A stretch of DNA of 64,000 nucleotides from the NCBI GenBank assembly GCA_944326155.1, contig CALVCV010000006.1, positions 1 to 64,000 on the forward strand, read 5' to 3'. This document shows positions 6,459 to 15,080 of the stretch, in pieces. Source of the DNA: an uncultured Bacilli bacterium (lineage in GTDB: Bacteria; Bacillota_I; Bacilli_A; ML615J-28; CAG-313). The stretch's first letter is position 1; each line of letters opens with the position of its first letter. The notes under the pieces were generated by a model that saw nothing but the letters and a program-made list of their open reading frames with translations, had not been told where the DNA came from and searched no databases. The translations under genes and the position numbers were made by a program.

Positions 6459-7844
6459 TTATGATAAATTGGTTAGAACTGTATCACAACAATTAAAGTC
6501 ATAGTCTATGTAATTAGCAATGAAGCTTACTCTAAACTTTCTAGGTGTGCACATCATATTGAATGAATTGGTAACGTTTAAATCTTCTGGTAGGACAAAT
6601 TTAATACATTTGATAAGTATATCTTGACAAGTATTTTGAGTATGGGCTGGTATGGTTAGAACTTTAAATCCTCTTTTATATTCTACATCAAAATCATCCA
6701 CTTCATTTAACATAACTGCTAAGGCTACTCGTTTATTTGGACAAACGTTTTTAATTGTAGTATCAATTTGAACAATTCTACCTAAAGAAGTTAGTTCAAT
6801 GTCGCCTGCATCAAATTCAATAGAATCTTTGCAACCAGTTATTTCTAAATCAACCTTTGTAGGACATGGTTCTGTGATTACAGTGTCATTACATTCAACT
6901 AAAATACTTGGATCTGGGAAGGTTACTACATTTCCTTCAGAATCGGTATAAGCAATATCTTCATTGACTTTTATTTCACCTGTGCAAGGTCCAATATGTT
7001 TAGCGGTAAACTCTAATATTGCACCTTCAGAACCGGTTACACCTAGTTCATCAATTTTCCATTCAACAGTTTTATTATTTAGTTTTGTAGCATTACCAAT
7101 ATTTGGTGTATCAATATCAGTTATTTCAAAACAATCATTTATTGTATCTGTAAGTACAATATTTGTTGCGCCAGTTTTAGAAATATTTTTTGCTAGATCT
7201 GCAAAAATATTTTCTAATTCTTCATTATCAGGGGTAATAACTACATAAGCACTGTTAGGATCTGATGACCAATCATTTAATGCATTTACATCAATTCCGT
7301 CTTGTCCAAATAAACCAATACTATAAATAATGATTCCTTGTGATTTAGCCAATGTAGCAACAGTATTAGGGTTGCCACCTGCTGTAGTTAAACCGTCGGT
7401 AAACATTATCATTACTTTTGCATTTGCTGATGTTGGATCAAATAATTGTAATGCTTTTGTAAAGGCATCTGCATGGTTTGTAGACCCGGATGCGGATAAA
7501 TTATCTACAGCTATTTTTAAGTCATTAACAGATGTAATGAGTTGGGTATCTTGAGTAGCTGTTGTTGCAAAACTTACAATACCAATTCTACTTCCACCTC
7601 CTATTTGTCCATCATGTGAGCTATTTGTAGATTCATCAATAATATCAATAAACTTTTTAACTCCATTCTTTAAATTTGCAAGTGCACTTCCAGCCATGCT
7701 ACCCGATCTGTCTAAAATTAAAACTATATCTGTAGGATTGCTTACAATATCAGGCGAAGCGGTTAAAGATAGAGTAACTTTAAATGTTTCATTGCATGTT
7801 ATACTAGTTGCATTAACTTGCTTGTTGGAATTTGTTATTCCCAT
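6459..7844 (-). CDS. von Willebrand factor A domain protein with a Cys-rich beta C-terminus
   Basis: 461 aa. The vWA domain is at about residues 38-225 with a complete MIDAS: DRSGSM, then the Thr/Asp pair in GSTNHADAF and FTDGLTT. After it comes a DUF11-like beta-sandwich (NIVLTDTINDCFEIT, VEWKIDELG) and a Cys-rich segment (ECNDTVITEPCPTKVDLEITGC) ending in another beta region (~350-461). There is no signal peptide, lipobox or membrane helix, although proteins of this build are usually exported, so it may stay in the cytosol or leave by a route not visible here. AAAGGAATTGATAAA precedes the ATG. It is monocistronic. The binding partner is unknown. Confidence 0.8.
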   Translation of the reverse strand: MGITNSNKQVNATSITCNETFKVTLSLTASPDIVSNPTDIVLILDRSGSMAGSALANLKNGVKKFIDIIDESTNSSHDGQIGGGSRIGIVSFATTATQDTQLITSVNDLKIAVDNLSASGSTNHADAFTKALQLFDPTSANAKVMIMFTDGLTTAGGNPNTVATLAKSQGIIIYSIGLFGQDGIDVNALNDWSSDPNSAYVVITPDNEELENIFADLAKNISKTGATNIVLTDTINDCFEITDIDTPNIGNATKLNNKTVEWKIDELGVTGSEGAILEFTAKHIGPCTGEIKVNEDIAYTDSEGNVVTFPDPSILVECNDTVITEPCPTKVDLEITGCKDSIEFDAGDIELTSLGRIVQIDTTIKNVCPNKRVALAVMLNEVDDFDVEYKRGFKVLTIPAHTQNTCQDILIKCIKFVLPEDLNVTNSFNMMCTPRKFRVSFIANYIDYDFNCCDTVLTNLS

Positions 7845-8205
7845 TTTATCAATTCCTTTCTAAATCTATGGTAGATTCATTATATTTTATGAATGAAGCA
7901 AAAAAAGGTATGGGGGAATAAAATATAAAATAATTTTTTATTAAAAAAATGATTATATAACAAATTTTTCATTCATGTTGCTATTGATAAGGCCTATTTT
8001 TCTTTCATAAATGATTCTATTATTGATAAAATAGTTGAAAAGAATCAACATTTAGTGTATAATAATAAAGCAGAATGTAATTTTATATGGTTATTGTTTT
8101 TTTCATTATTTCCTACTTTATATTAAAAAACCAAAAAATAAAGTATAACAAATAAAAAATGAATAGTTTGAAAATGAATAATAGTAGGATTAAATGGTGA
8201 TAGCA
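7845..8205. other. Divergent intergenic region before the broken alkyltransferase gene
   Basis: 361 bases with no ORF. It contains the near-consensus promoter at 8035-8063 and an inverted repeat (TACTTTAT around 8115 with ATAAAGTA around 8137) in the leader between that promoter and the pseudogene. Nothing else recognised. Confidence 0.5.
8035..8063 (+). promoter_or_regulatory. Near-consensus promoter upstream of the alkyltransferase pseudogene
   Basis: TTGAAA (8035-8040), 17-nt spacer, TATAAT (8058-8063). It leaves a leader of about 135 nt before the pseudogene start. Confidence 0.7.
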
Positions 8206-8514
8206 ATGAATAAAGAAAAATATGAAAAGGTATTGTATTTGACTTATTCTCTAATAGAAGAAATTCCTGAAGGAAGGGTTGTTACTTATGGGTAGGTTGC
8301 CAAATTAATAGGTAAAGAAAATCATTCTCGATTTGTAGGTAGGGCTTTGAAAATGTCTCATTTATATGGTGAATATCCTTGTCATCGTGTAGTGAATCAT
8401 AAAGGAAGAGTTGTAATTGGTTAGGAAGAACAAATTACACTGCTAAAAACAGAAAATATTGCATTTAAAGATGAATAACATGTTGATTTAAATAAACATC
8501 ATTGGAAAATCTAA
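8206..8514 (+). pseudogene. Alkyltransferase-like / O6-alkylguanine-DNA alkyltransferase C-terminal domain, broken by three stops
   Basis: Read through its stops, the 102-codon frame is a complete MGMT/Atl-type DNA-repair domain: IPEGRVVTYG-stop-VAKLIG, the helix-turn-helix RFVGRALKM, the active-site motif YPCHRVV, then VIG-stop-EEQITLLKTENI and a C-terminal VDL...W. The stops are TAG 8293-8295 (family expects Gln), TAG 8422-8424 (family expects Trp, the G-W-E-EQ motif) and TAA 8476-8478. Each differs from the expected codon by one C-to-T or G-to-A transition. TAG and TAA end other genes here, so recoding is unlikely; this is a recent pseudogene whose frame and active-site Cys are otherwise intact. 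Confidence 0.85.
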
Positions 8515-8528
8515 ATTTGAGATTTTTT
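8506..8528 (+). terminator. Terminator after the alkyltransferase pseudogene
   Basis: AAAATCT / AGATTTT stem, 7-nt loop, T6 tail, overlapping the original stop codon. Confidence 0.75.
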
Positions 8529-8556
8529 AAAATATCAAGAATATAGTGGTAAGGGT

Positions 8557-10125
8557 ATGAAAAAAATATTAAAGTATGAATCAAAAAGAAAAATAAATAA
8601 ACAAAGAATAAAATTCTTTTTAACAAAAGGTAAAGCCATTAATGTATTATTAGTTTTTGCGACTACCATTTATATTATAGCCAATAGTATTAAACAAATC
8701 ATTGATACCATCAATAAAAATGGACTTACTTTTGTGTTTGCAACTGCATCTCTTGTTGCGGCAATATTTGCTTTAATAGCTCAAATTATTAAATTTGCCA
8801 TTGATTGGCAAAAGTTTTTTTCACCTATTGCTCATGTATATGAATATGGAAAACAAATAAATAAAGCATATGTACTAGATAAATTCTTTGATAAAAATAA
8901 TCCTGCTTTATCAACTAAAGCTATTAAAAGTGGCTATGTTGTTGAAAAAAGAGAAAATTCTAGTTATATATATTCATCTAAAGTAAACAAATTATTATTT
9001 AATGGCGAATATGATTTAAAAATTAAGGTTCAAAACAAAGTTGTTACTGAAGAAGAGCAGATTGTACTTGCTTCGATTTTACAAAAATATGTTATGTCTA
9101 AAGCGAATATTTACAATGATCAACTATTTGGCCAAGTTACTGATTTATTAGTTGACCTCCCAAGTAAGATAGTTTTAAATAAGACATGTTATTTTAGTAA
9201 CAAAGCAACAAATGATATTGTTTATTCAAAATTTTTATCAAGAAGTAAACAGTCTTATGAATTTAATGGTTATAAGTTTAGTATAGATTCTTTTAACCAT
9301 TTATATGATTTAGTTGATTCTAATGCTGCAAATATTATAGGTGTATCCACGATTTTATTAACAAAAGATAAACATATTATATTATCGATTCAAAATAGTA
9401 GTAGTGATGAATCAGCAGGTTTGATTGTTGCAACAGGATCTGGTTCTGCAATTATCAAAGATTATAAGAAAAGCCAAACGTTTTATAAATTTTTAACAAC
9501 GGGTATGGAAAGAGAATTAATCGAAGAAACTTCTAATTCTTTACGTTATCAAGATTTATCTTTTTGGTTTAGACTATTTTGTCATTCTACGGTAAAAAAG
9601 TATAAAAAACAAGAACAAAATTTACAAATGCGACTTAAAAAACTATTTAAACCTAATAGCACAAAAGTATATTGTTACAATCGTATTTTGCACAGGGGTG
9701 GTAAGCCTGACTTTTTTGGTATTACTAAGCTTGATGCAACAGTAGATGAGGCTAAAGCCTTTGTGAATGAGTGTAATCATCATACCAAGATGCTAATTCA
9801 AAATGAATTGAATTTATTAATAGGTAAAGATGAAAAGAAAATTACTCAGACTTTAGCAAAATATGACGCAATGATGGAAAAGTTAAATGCGGGTATCATT
9901 ATAGAAGATGGTCAAAATGTGATTAAAACTTATCTTGAATTTAAAAAAGAAGTATTAAAAGGGACAAAACAAAAATATAGGCCATTGGAATATGAGACAT
10001 TAGGCATGTTTGTGATAGACTTAAATAAGATTAAAAAATGGCCTGTTTTAAGCGATAATAATGTTGTTTCTTTACAAGTAGATTATATGATAAAATGTCT
10101 ATTAAAAGTGGTTGACAAAATCTAA
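8557..10125 (+). CDS. Membrane-anchored Nudix-like protein of unknown function
   Basis: 522 aa. Two N-terminal transmembrane helices (about residues 27-49 and 57-85) follow a basic start, so the bulk is cytosolic. Around residues 250-345 there is a Nudix-like region: a strand VSTILLTKDKHIILSIQN, AGLIVATGSGS, and then GMERELIEETSN, which fits the REUxEE core of the Nudix box. The Glu that normally precedes the box by eight residues and the box Gly are not in place. A long insertion and a helical C-terminal part (to 522) include a second conserved-looking block, YETLGMFVIDL. Known Nudix enzymes cleave nucleoside diphosphate linkages; activity here is open. It has its own terminator and stands alone. 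I do not recognise an orthologue. Confidence 0.5.
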   Translation: MKKILKYESKRKINKQRIKFFLTKGKAINVLLVFATTIYIIANSIKQIIDTINKNGLTFVFATASLVAAIFALIAQIIKFAIDWQKFFSPIAHVYEYGKQINKAYVLDKFFDKNNPALSTKAIKSGYVVEKRENSSYIYSSKVNKLLFNGEYDLKIKVQNKVVTEEEQIVLASILQKYVMSKANIYNDQLFGQVTDLLVDLPSKIVLNKTCYFSNKATNDIVYSKFLSRSKQSYEFNGYKFSIDSFNHLYDLVDSNAANIIGVSTILLTKDKHIILSIQNSSSDESAGLIVATGSGSAIIKDYKKSQTFYKFLTTGMERELIEETSNSLRYQDLSFWFRLFCHSTVKKYKKQEQNLQMRLKKLFKPNSTKVYCYNRILHRGGKPDFFGITKLDATVDEAKAFVNECNHHTKMLIQNELNLLIGKDEKKITQTLAKYDAMMEKLNAGIIIEDGQNVIKTYLEFKKEVLKGTKQKYRPLEYETLGMFVIDLNKIKKWPVLSDNNVVSLQVDYMIKCLLKVVDKI

Positions 10126-10134
10126 AAAAGTACA

Positions 10135-10175
10135 AAAAAGTGATGTTTGAAGAAAAAAACTGCATCACTTTTTTT
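10135..10175 (+). terminator. Rho-independent terminator
   Basis: Perfect 11-bp stem (AAAAAGTGATG / CATCACTTTTT), 17-nt loop, T-run. Confidence 0.85.
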
Positions 10176-10211
10176 ATTGTCAAATTTTGCAAAAATATAT
10201 AAACATTATGG

Positions 10212-10240
10212 TTGACATTTATGAAGAATATACGTATAAT
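10212..10240 (+). promoter_or_regulatory. Consensus promoter of the pot operon
   Basis: TTGACA (10212-10217), 17-nt spacer, TATAAT (10235-10240): a perfect sigma-A match. It lies 60 nt before the regulator's start. Confidence 0.85.
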
Positions 10241-10260
10241 ATTAGAGTGTTTAGAAATAG

Positions 10261-10275
10261 TAAACTAAAAGTTTA
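10261..10275. promoter_or_regulatory. Palindrome in the pot leader, candidate operator
   Basis: TAAACT-AAA-AGTTTA, perfect 6-bp arms, about 15 nt downstream of the expected transcription start. It is placed where a repressor would block elongation; the first gene of the operon encodes an XRE repressor (inference). Confidence 0.45.
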
Positions 10276-10300
10276 TTTTAATAAAACAATAGGAGTAGAT

Positions 10301-10834
10301 ATGACAATTGGAAATAAGATTAAAAATTTACGAAATCTTTGTCAATTGACTCAAGAAGAACTAGCCGATCGTTGCGAGTTAACAAAAGGATATATTTCTC
10401 AATTAGAAAACGATTTAACAAGTCCTTCAATTAGTACTTTGACGGATATTTTAGCTGCTTTAGGTAGCAATCTTCATGACTTTTTCCAAGAAGAAGAAGA
10501 TCCTCAAATAGTTTTCACTAAAGATGATTATTTTGAAAAAACTACTGATAATGTGAAAACAATATGGCTTGTCCCTAATGCTCAAAAAAACGAGATGGAA
10601 CCTATTTTATGTGAGTTAAATGCGGGGGCTGAAGCAACGCTTGATATGCCTCATGAAGGCCAAGAATTTGGCTATGTCTTAGAAGGTGGTATCACAGTTG
10701 TTTATGGTAGTTATCGGTATATTTGTAAAAAAGGAGATACTTTCTACTTTACAACAGATAAAAATCATTATATTTATAATCATACATCAAAAATTGCAAA
10801 AGTGATTTGGGTTAGTAGCCCACCGAATTTCTAA
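10301..10834 (+). CDS. XRE-family regulator with C-terminal cupin domain, pot operon regulator
   Basis: 177 aa. Start ATG 10301 with AGGAG 5 nt upstream; an earlier TTG frame from 10187 covers the promoter and is rejected. Residues 5-60 are a Cro/CI helix-turn-helix (IKNLRNLCQLTQEELA, LTKGYISQLENDLTSPS). Residues ~105-175 are a small cupin barrel (MPHEGQEFGYVLEGGITVVYG, KKGDTFYF). This domain pair is typical of PuuR-type regulators that sense polyamines or amino acids. Its position, 18 nt before potA in the same transcript, makes it the likely polyamine-responsive repressor of its own operon. Confidence 0.88.
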   Translation: MTIGNKIKNLRNLCQLTQEELADRCELTKGYISQLENDLTSPSISTLTDILAALGSNLHDFFQEEEDPQIVFTKDDYFEKTTDNVKTIWLVPNAQKNEMEPILCELNAGAEATLDMPHEGQEFGYVLEGGITVVYGSYRYICKKGDTFYFTTDKNHYIYNHTSKIAKVIWVSSPPNF

Positions 10835-10852
10835 TTATCTTGGAGGAATATG

Positions 10853-12079
10853 ATGGAAAAAAATAAATTAATTGAATTAAAAAATATTGTGAAATCATAT
10901 GATGGCGAAGTTGTTGTGGATCATATGACTTTATACATAAGAGAAAATGAATTTATTACCCTTGTTGGACCTTCGGGATGTGGTAAAACAACAACTCTTA
11001 GAATGATTGGTGGTTTTGAAAAACCTGATAAAGGCGAAATTATTATGAATGGTCAAGTAGTAAATGATTTGCCACCGCATAAAAGACCAATTAATACGGT
11101 TTTTCAAAAATATGCTTTATTTCCTCATCTAAATGTCTATGGAAATGTTGCCTTTGGTTTAAATAATAAAACATATGCAGAATTAATGGAATTTTATACT
11201 GAAGAAAAAGTAATGGCTCAAGTGGCAAAACTTTATCCAGGACTTGATTTAAAAGATAAAGTTTCCAAAAGGAAGCTTAGAAAGTCGATTAATTCTTTGA
11301 TTGATGAAAGTGTAAGAAATGCTTTAAAATTAGTAAATTTAGAAGGTTATGAAAAAAGAAAAGTTGATTCTATGTCAGGCGGTCAACAACAGCGTATTGC
11401 AATTGCAAGAGCTATTATTAATCGACCTAAAATTTTACTTTTGGATGAACCTCTTGCAGCTCTTGACTTAAAACTTCGTCAAAATATGCAATATGAATTA
11501 AAAGAAATGCAAAGAAAATTAGGTATTACTTTTGTTTTTGTTACACATGATCAAGAAGAAGCTTTGACAATGAGTGATACGGTTGTTGTTATGAGTAAAG
11601 GAATTATTCAACAAATAGGTACACCACAAGATATTTATAATGAACCCAAAAATTCTTTTGTTGCGAACTTTGTTGGTGAAAGTAATATCATTAAAGGTCT
11701 ATATACTGCTCATAAAGAAGTTACATTTATGGGACAATCCTTTGAATGTGTAGATGAAAATTTTGCAATTGGTGAAGAAGTACAAGTAGTTATTCGACCA
11801 GAAGATTGGGATGTTGTACCACTTGAACAAGCAAAACTTGTAGGTCGTGTAGATGCTTCAGTATTTAAAGGGGTTCATTTTGAACATTGTGTTATTATTC
11901 AAGGTAAAGAATTAATTGTTCATACATATGAATTTGTCAAAGTCGGCGAACAAATTGGCTTAAATGTTGATCCATATGAGATTCATTTGATGAAAAAAGA
12001 AAAAGTAAATGCCGAAACAGTATTAGAAGAAATTTTAAATGCAGAAGAAGGAATTAACAAAGATGAAACGATTCAGTAA
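10853..12079 (+). CDS. potA: Spermidine/putrescine ABC transporter ATPase PotA
   Basis: 408 aa. ATG 10853 is preferred over ATG 10850 since GGAGG is then 6 nt away rather than 3. ABC ATPase with Walker A GPSGCGKTT, Q-loop in NTVFQKYALFPHL, signature SGGQQQR, Walker B ILLLDEP and H-loop VTHDQEEAL, followed by a TOBE-type domain with the IRPED motif. Between the Q-loop region and the signature lie about 55 extra residues (from NNKTYAEL to RKSINSL), absent from E. coli-type PotA and predicted helical and charged. I recall similar insertions in mollicute PotA proteins. It energises polyamine import with PotBC and PotD. Confidence 0.95.
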   Translation: MEKNKLIELKNIVKSYDGEVVVDHMTLYIRENEFITLVGPSGCGKTTTLRMIGGFEKPDKGEIIMNGQVVNDLPPHKRPINTVFQKYALFPHLNVYGNVAFGLNNKTYAELMEFYTEEKVMAQVAKLYPGLDLKDKVSKRKLRKSINSLIDESVRNALKLVNLEGYEKRKVDSMSGGQQQRIAIARAIINRPKILLLDEPLAALDLKLRQNMQYELKEMQRKLGITFVFVTHDQEEALTMSDTVVVMSKGIIQQIGTPQDIYNEPKNSFVANFVGESNIIKGLYTAHKEVTFMGQSFECVDENFAIGEEVQVVIRPEDWDVVPLEQAKLVGRVDASVFKGVHFEHCVIIQGKELIVHTYEFVKVGEQIGLNVDPYEIHLMKKEKVNAETVLEEILNAEEGINKDETIQ

Positions 12080-12893
12080 ATTATCTATACCATATTTAAT
12101 TTGGATGTCGCTTTTAGTATTAATTCCGATTGCAATTTTAATTATTATGGCTTTTCAAGAAACCAAAGGAATTAAAATTTTTGAAGGAAAACTTACTTTT
12201 AATAACTTTAAAGTACTTGTTGATGATTATTTTATTGAATCACTATGGCTTTCTTTTTTGTATTCAGGTATCTCGACGGTTTGTTGTATTTTTATTGCTT
12301 ATCCCATAGCATATATTATTGCTAGATCACATTTTAATAATCGCTTTTTAGTTTTATGCTTTTTGGTACTTCCTATGTGGTCAAATACACTACTTAGAAC
12401 AAAAGCAATTGCTAGTTTATTTATGGAAGGAAATATTATTTCTTCCATGCTAGCAAAAATTGGTCTTGAATTACCAACTCTTGATTTATATGGCAAACCT
12501 TTGGGGGTGATTATTGGCATGGTTTCGATGTATTTACCATTTATGATTTTACCAATTTATACAGTTTTAGAAAAAATTGATAAATCACTATATGATGCAA
12601 GTGATGATCTTGGCGCAAATACTTTTAAGACTTTTTGGAAAGTTACGTTTCCATTATCATTAAAGGGTATTGTAACTGGTATTATTTTAGTTTTTTTACC
12701 TTGTGCTACAGGATTTGGTATTGCTGAAGGGCTTGGTGAATCTGGATTAATTGGTACGTTCATTCAACAAAATTTTGGTAATAATATTACTTATGGTGTA
12801 GGTGCGTTAGTATCCATCGTTATTTTAATTATTATTACAGCTTCATTATTTATTGTTGGTAAAGTTGATAAAGAAGGAGAAACCTTGTTATGA
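12063..12893 (+). CDS. potB: Spermidine/putrescine ABC transporter permease PotB
   Basis: 276 aa from ATG 12063, overlapping the end of potA by 17 nt; a longer frame from 12039 lies wholly inside potA and is not needed. Six hydrophobic helices. The cytoplasmic EAA loop that docks on PotA is visible as YDASDDLGANTFKTFWKV. It pairs with PotC to form the membrane channel. Confidence 0.93.
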   Translation: MKRFSKLSIPYLIWMSLLVLIPIAILIIMAFQETKGIKIFEGKLTFNNFKVLVDDYFIESLWLSFLYSGISTVCCIFIAYPIAYIIARSHFNNRFLVLCFLVLPMWSNTLLRTKAIASLFMEGNIISSMLAKIGLELPTLDLYGKPLGVIIGMVSMYLPFMILPIYTVLEKIDKSLYDASDDLGANTFKTFWKVTFPLSLKGIVTGIILVFLPCATGFGIAEGLGESGLIGTFIQQNFGNNITYGVGALVSIVILIIITASLFIVGKVDKEGETLL

Positions 12894-13744
12894 GTAGAGT
12901 AAAAAAGATTAGTTCTATTCTATTGAAAGTTGTTTTTATTGGTATTGCTGTAATATTAATTTATATGCCAATTGTTGTTATTGCTTTACAATCTTTTAAT
13001 GGTTCTAAAAATAATGAAATTTTTACTGAATTTTCTGGTAAATGGTATGGAGGACTTTTTTATCCAGAAGGGTTTTTAGAAGGAAATGATGTACAAAATG
13101 CAAGTGATTTACAAGAAGCCATTGTCAATACTCTTATGGTTACCACTTTATCGACTATAATTTCTACAATTTTAGGTGTTATCTTTGCAATTGGAATTCA
13201 TTCTTTATCGAGAAAAAAAAGACAAAGAATGATACTATTAAATAATGTACCAATCATAAATGCTGATATTGTAACAGGTGTTACATTGATGATTGTTTTT
13301 TCCATTATTTTTTCTGAGTTAGGATTTACAAGTTTACTTTTATCTCATATTTTCTTTTGTATTCCATATGTGGTATTAAGTGTTTTACCAAAATTATCAG
13401 AAATAGATAATAATTTATATGATGCAGCAGTTGATTTAGGGTGTAATTCAGTAAAAGCCATTTGGAAAGTCATTCTACCTGCTATTAAATCAGGAATTAT
13501 TATGGGAATGCTTTTGGCTTTTACGATGAGTATTGATGATTTTACGATTAGTTTTTTTACAGGAGCAAGAATCTTCAATAACGTTTCAATGATTGTTTAT
13601 TTGAGAAAAGGTAAGGCATTATCGCCTAGTGCTTATGCGTATAATACGATTTTAACCTTTGGCATTTTATTTGTTCTTATTGGGTATAACATATATATTC
13701 ATTTTAAAAATAATAAAAAAAATATTAAAAATGCGTCTAAATAA
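12890..13744 (+). CDS. potC: Spermidine/putrescine ABC transporter permease PotC
   Basis: 284 aa, ATGA overlap with potB. Six predicted helices. The EAA loop is YDAAVDLGCNSVKAIWKV, followed by the family motif MSIDDFTISFF. The first periplasmic-side loop (~residues 35-75) is somewhat extended (FNGSKNNEIFTEFSGKWYGG), as is usual for PotC. Confidence 0.93.
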   Translation: MSRVKKISSILLKVVFIGIAVILIYMPIVVIALQSFNGSKNNEIFTEFSGKWYGGLFYPEGFLEGNDVQNASDLQEAIVNTLMVTTLSTIISTILGVIFAIGIHSLSRKKRQRMILLNNVPIINADIVTGVTLMIVFSIIFSELGFTSLLLSHIFFCIPYVVLSVLPKLSEIDNNLYDAAVDLGCNSVKAIWKVILPAIKSGIIMGMLLAFTMSIDDFTISFFTGARIFNNVSMIVYLRKGKALSPSAYAYNTILTFGILFVLIGYNIYIHFKNNKKNIKNASK

Positions 13745-13797
13745 AAAAGGTTAATTATATTTGTTATATAAAAATGAAATAATAGGAGGAATAATAA

Positions 13798-14904
13798 ATG
13801 AAAAAAGTAATTTTATGTTTTAGTATTTTATTTTTAAGTTTAGTTGCTTTAACGGGTTGTAAGAAGAAACCCAAATTATATTTATTAAATTGGAATGAAT
13901 ATTTAAATGGCGATTTAGTAAAAAAGTTCGAAGAACAATTTGATTGTAAAGTTGTTCAACTTGCAAGTGAATCAAATGAAGATATGTATACAGTTATTAG
14001 TAATGGTCAATATCCAGTTGATATTGCTATTCCTTCTGATTATATGATTCAAAAACTGGCAAATGAAAAACTATTAAATCAACTTGATTTTAGTAAAATG
14101 TCAAATTATCAAAGTGATATGTTTGATGAAAACTTAGCTAATTTAAGAGCATCTTATTTTGAAGGTAATGAATCTTATGCGGTACCATATTTTTGGGGTA
14201 CCATTGGAATTATGTATAATGATCGTACACCAGGCCTTGAAGAAGTAATTCAACAAAATGGTTGGGATGTTTTCTTCGATGAGACATTAGTAGATAAAAA
14301 TCAAGTAAAAATGGGAATGTATAATAATCCACGTGATGCGATTGCAGTAGCAGAATTATATCTTGGTTATAGTTTAAATACAACCAATAGTGATGAATTA
14401 ACAAATGTTCAAAATCTTTTGGTTAAACAAAATCAAACTTTTGATGTAAAATATGCGGCAGATGATCTAAAAAAATGGGTTGCTGGTGGCTTAAATTTAG
14501 ATTTTGCAATTGTATATTCAGGCGATTTCTTTGATCAATTATATATTTTAGAAGAAGATGGTTCAGATCAATATATTAACATGTATGTACCAGATAATAC
14601 TAATTTATATTTTGATGCAATGGTTATTCCTACTACTTCTAAAAACACTGATCTTGCATATGAATTTATTAATTTTATGCTTGATACTGATAATATTGTT
14701 GAAAATGTGTCTTATGTTGGTTATTGCCCTTGCACAAAATTAGCAATTGAAGCATTGCAAAATGATGAATATTATGCAGATTTGTTAGAAAAATATCCTG
14801 TATTTTATCCAGGTAATACCAAAAATGGTGAAGTATATAGAGATTTAGGTGATGATATTTATCGTAGACTTACTGAAATCTATAATGCAGGACGAAATGC
14901 ATAA
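13798..14904 (+). CDS. potD: Spermidine/putrescine-binding lipoprotein PotD
   Basis: 368 aa. Signal sequence with lipobox ALTGC (Cys at about 21), so it is lipid-anchored by the Lgt encoded at 58848. The mature part begins as polyamine-binding proteins do (LYLLNWNEYLNGDLVKKFEE). It carries the family motifs YPVDIAIPSDYMI, VPYFWGTIGIMYN and, near the C-terminus, AYEFINFMLD. GGAGG lies 10 nt before the ATG. Last gene of the operon, set 53 nt behind potC so that it can be translated separately. Confidence 0.95.
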   Translation: MKKVILCFSILFLSLVALTGCKKKPKLYLLNWNEYLNGDLVKKFEEQFDCKVVQLASESNEDMYTVISNGQYPVDIAIPSDYMIQKLANEKLLNQLDFSKMSNYQSDMFDENLANLRASYFEGNESYAVPYFWGTIGIMYNDRTPGLEEVIQQNGWDVFFDETLVDKNQVKMGMYNNPRDAIAVAELYLGYSLNTTNSDELTNVQNLLVKQNQTFDVKYAADDLKKWVAGGLNLDFAIVYSGDFFDQLYILEEDGSDQYINMYVPDNTNLYFDAMVIPTTSKNTDLAYEFINFMLDTDNIVENVSYVGYCPCTKLAIEALQNDEYYADLLEKYPVFYPGNTKNGEVYRDLGDDIYRRLTEIYNAGRNA

Positions 14905-14931
14905 AAGTTAAATTAACATTTTAAAATAAAA

Positions 14932-14980
14932 AAGCACCTTAAGCATAGTTCTAATAGAGGATACTAAAGAGGTGTTTTTT
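14932..14980 (+). terminator. Terminator of the pot operon
   Basis: 8-bp stem AAGCACCT / AGGTGTTT (one G-T), long loop, T-run. Confidence 0.6.
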
Positions 14981-15029
14981 TATGGGAATAGATTTTATCT
15001 AAAAATAAATATTTTATAATAGAGAAGTC

Positions 15030-15057
15030 TTGCAATTTTGTAGAAATATGTTATAAT
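15030..15057 (+). promoter_or_regulatory. Promoter of the amidase-psuG operon
   Basis: TTGCAA (15030-15035), 16-nt spacer, TATAAT (15052-15057). Confidence 0.7.
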
Positions 15058-15080
15058 ATTATTGAAAAGAAGGTGAAACA

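Noticed and set aside
8206-8514. Stop-codon reassignment (TAG or TAA as Gln or Trp)
   Set aside because: TAG and TAA end many intact genes here, and TAG would have to mean Gln and Trp in one gene.
10187-10300. N-terminal extension of the XRE-cupin regulator
   Set aside because: It contains the promoter and operator; the AGGAG-preceded ATG at 10301 gives the normal family length.
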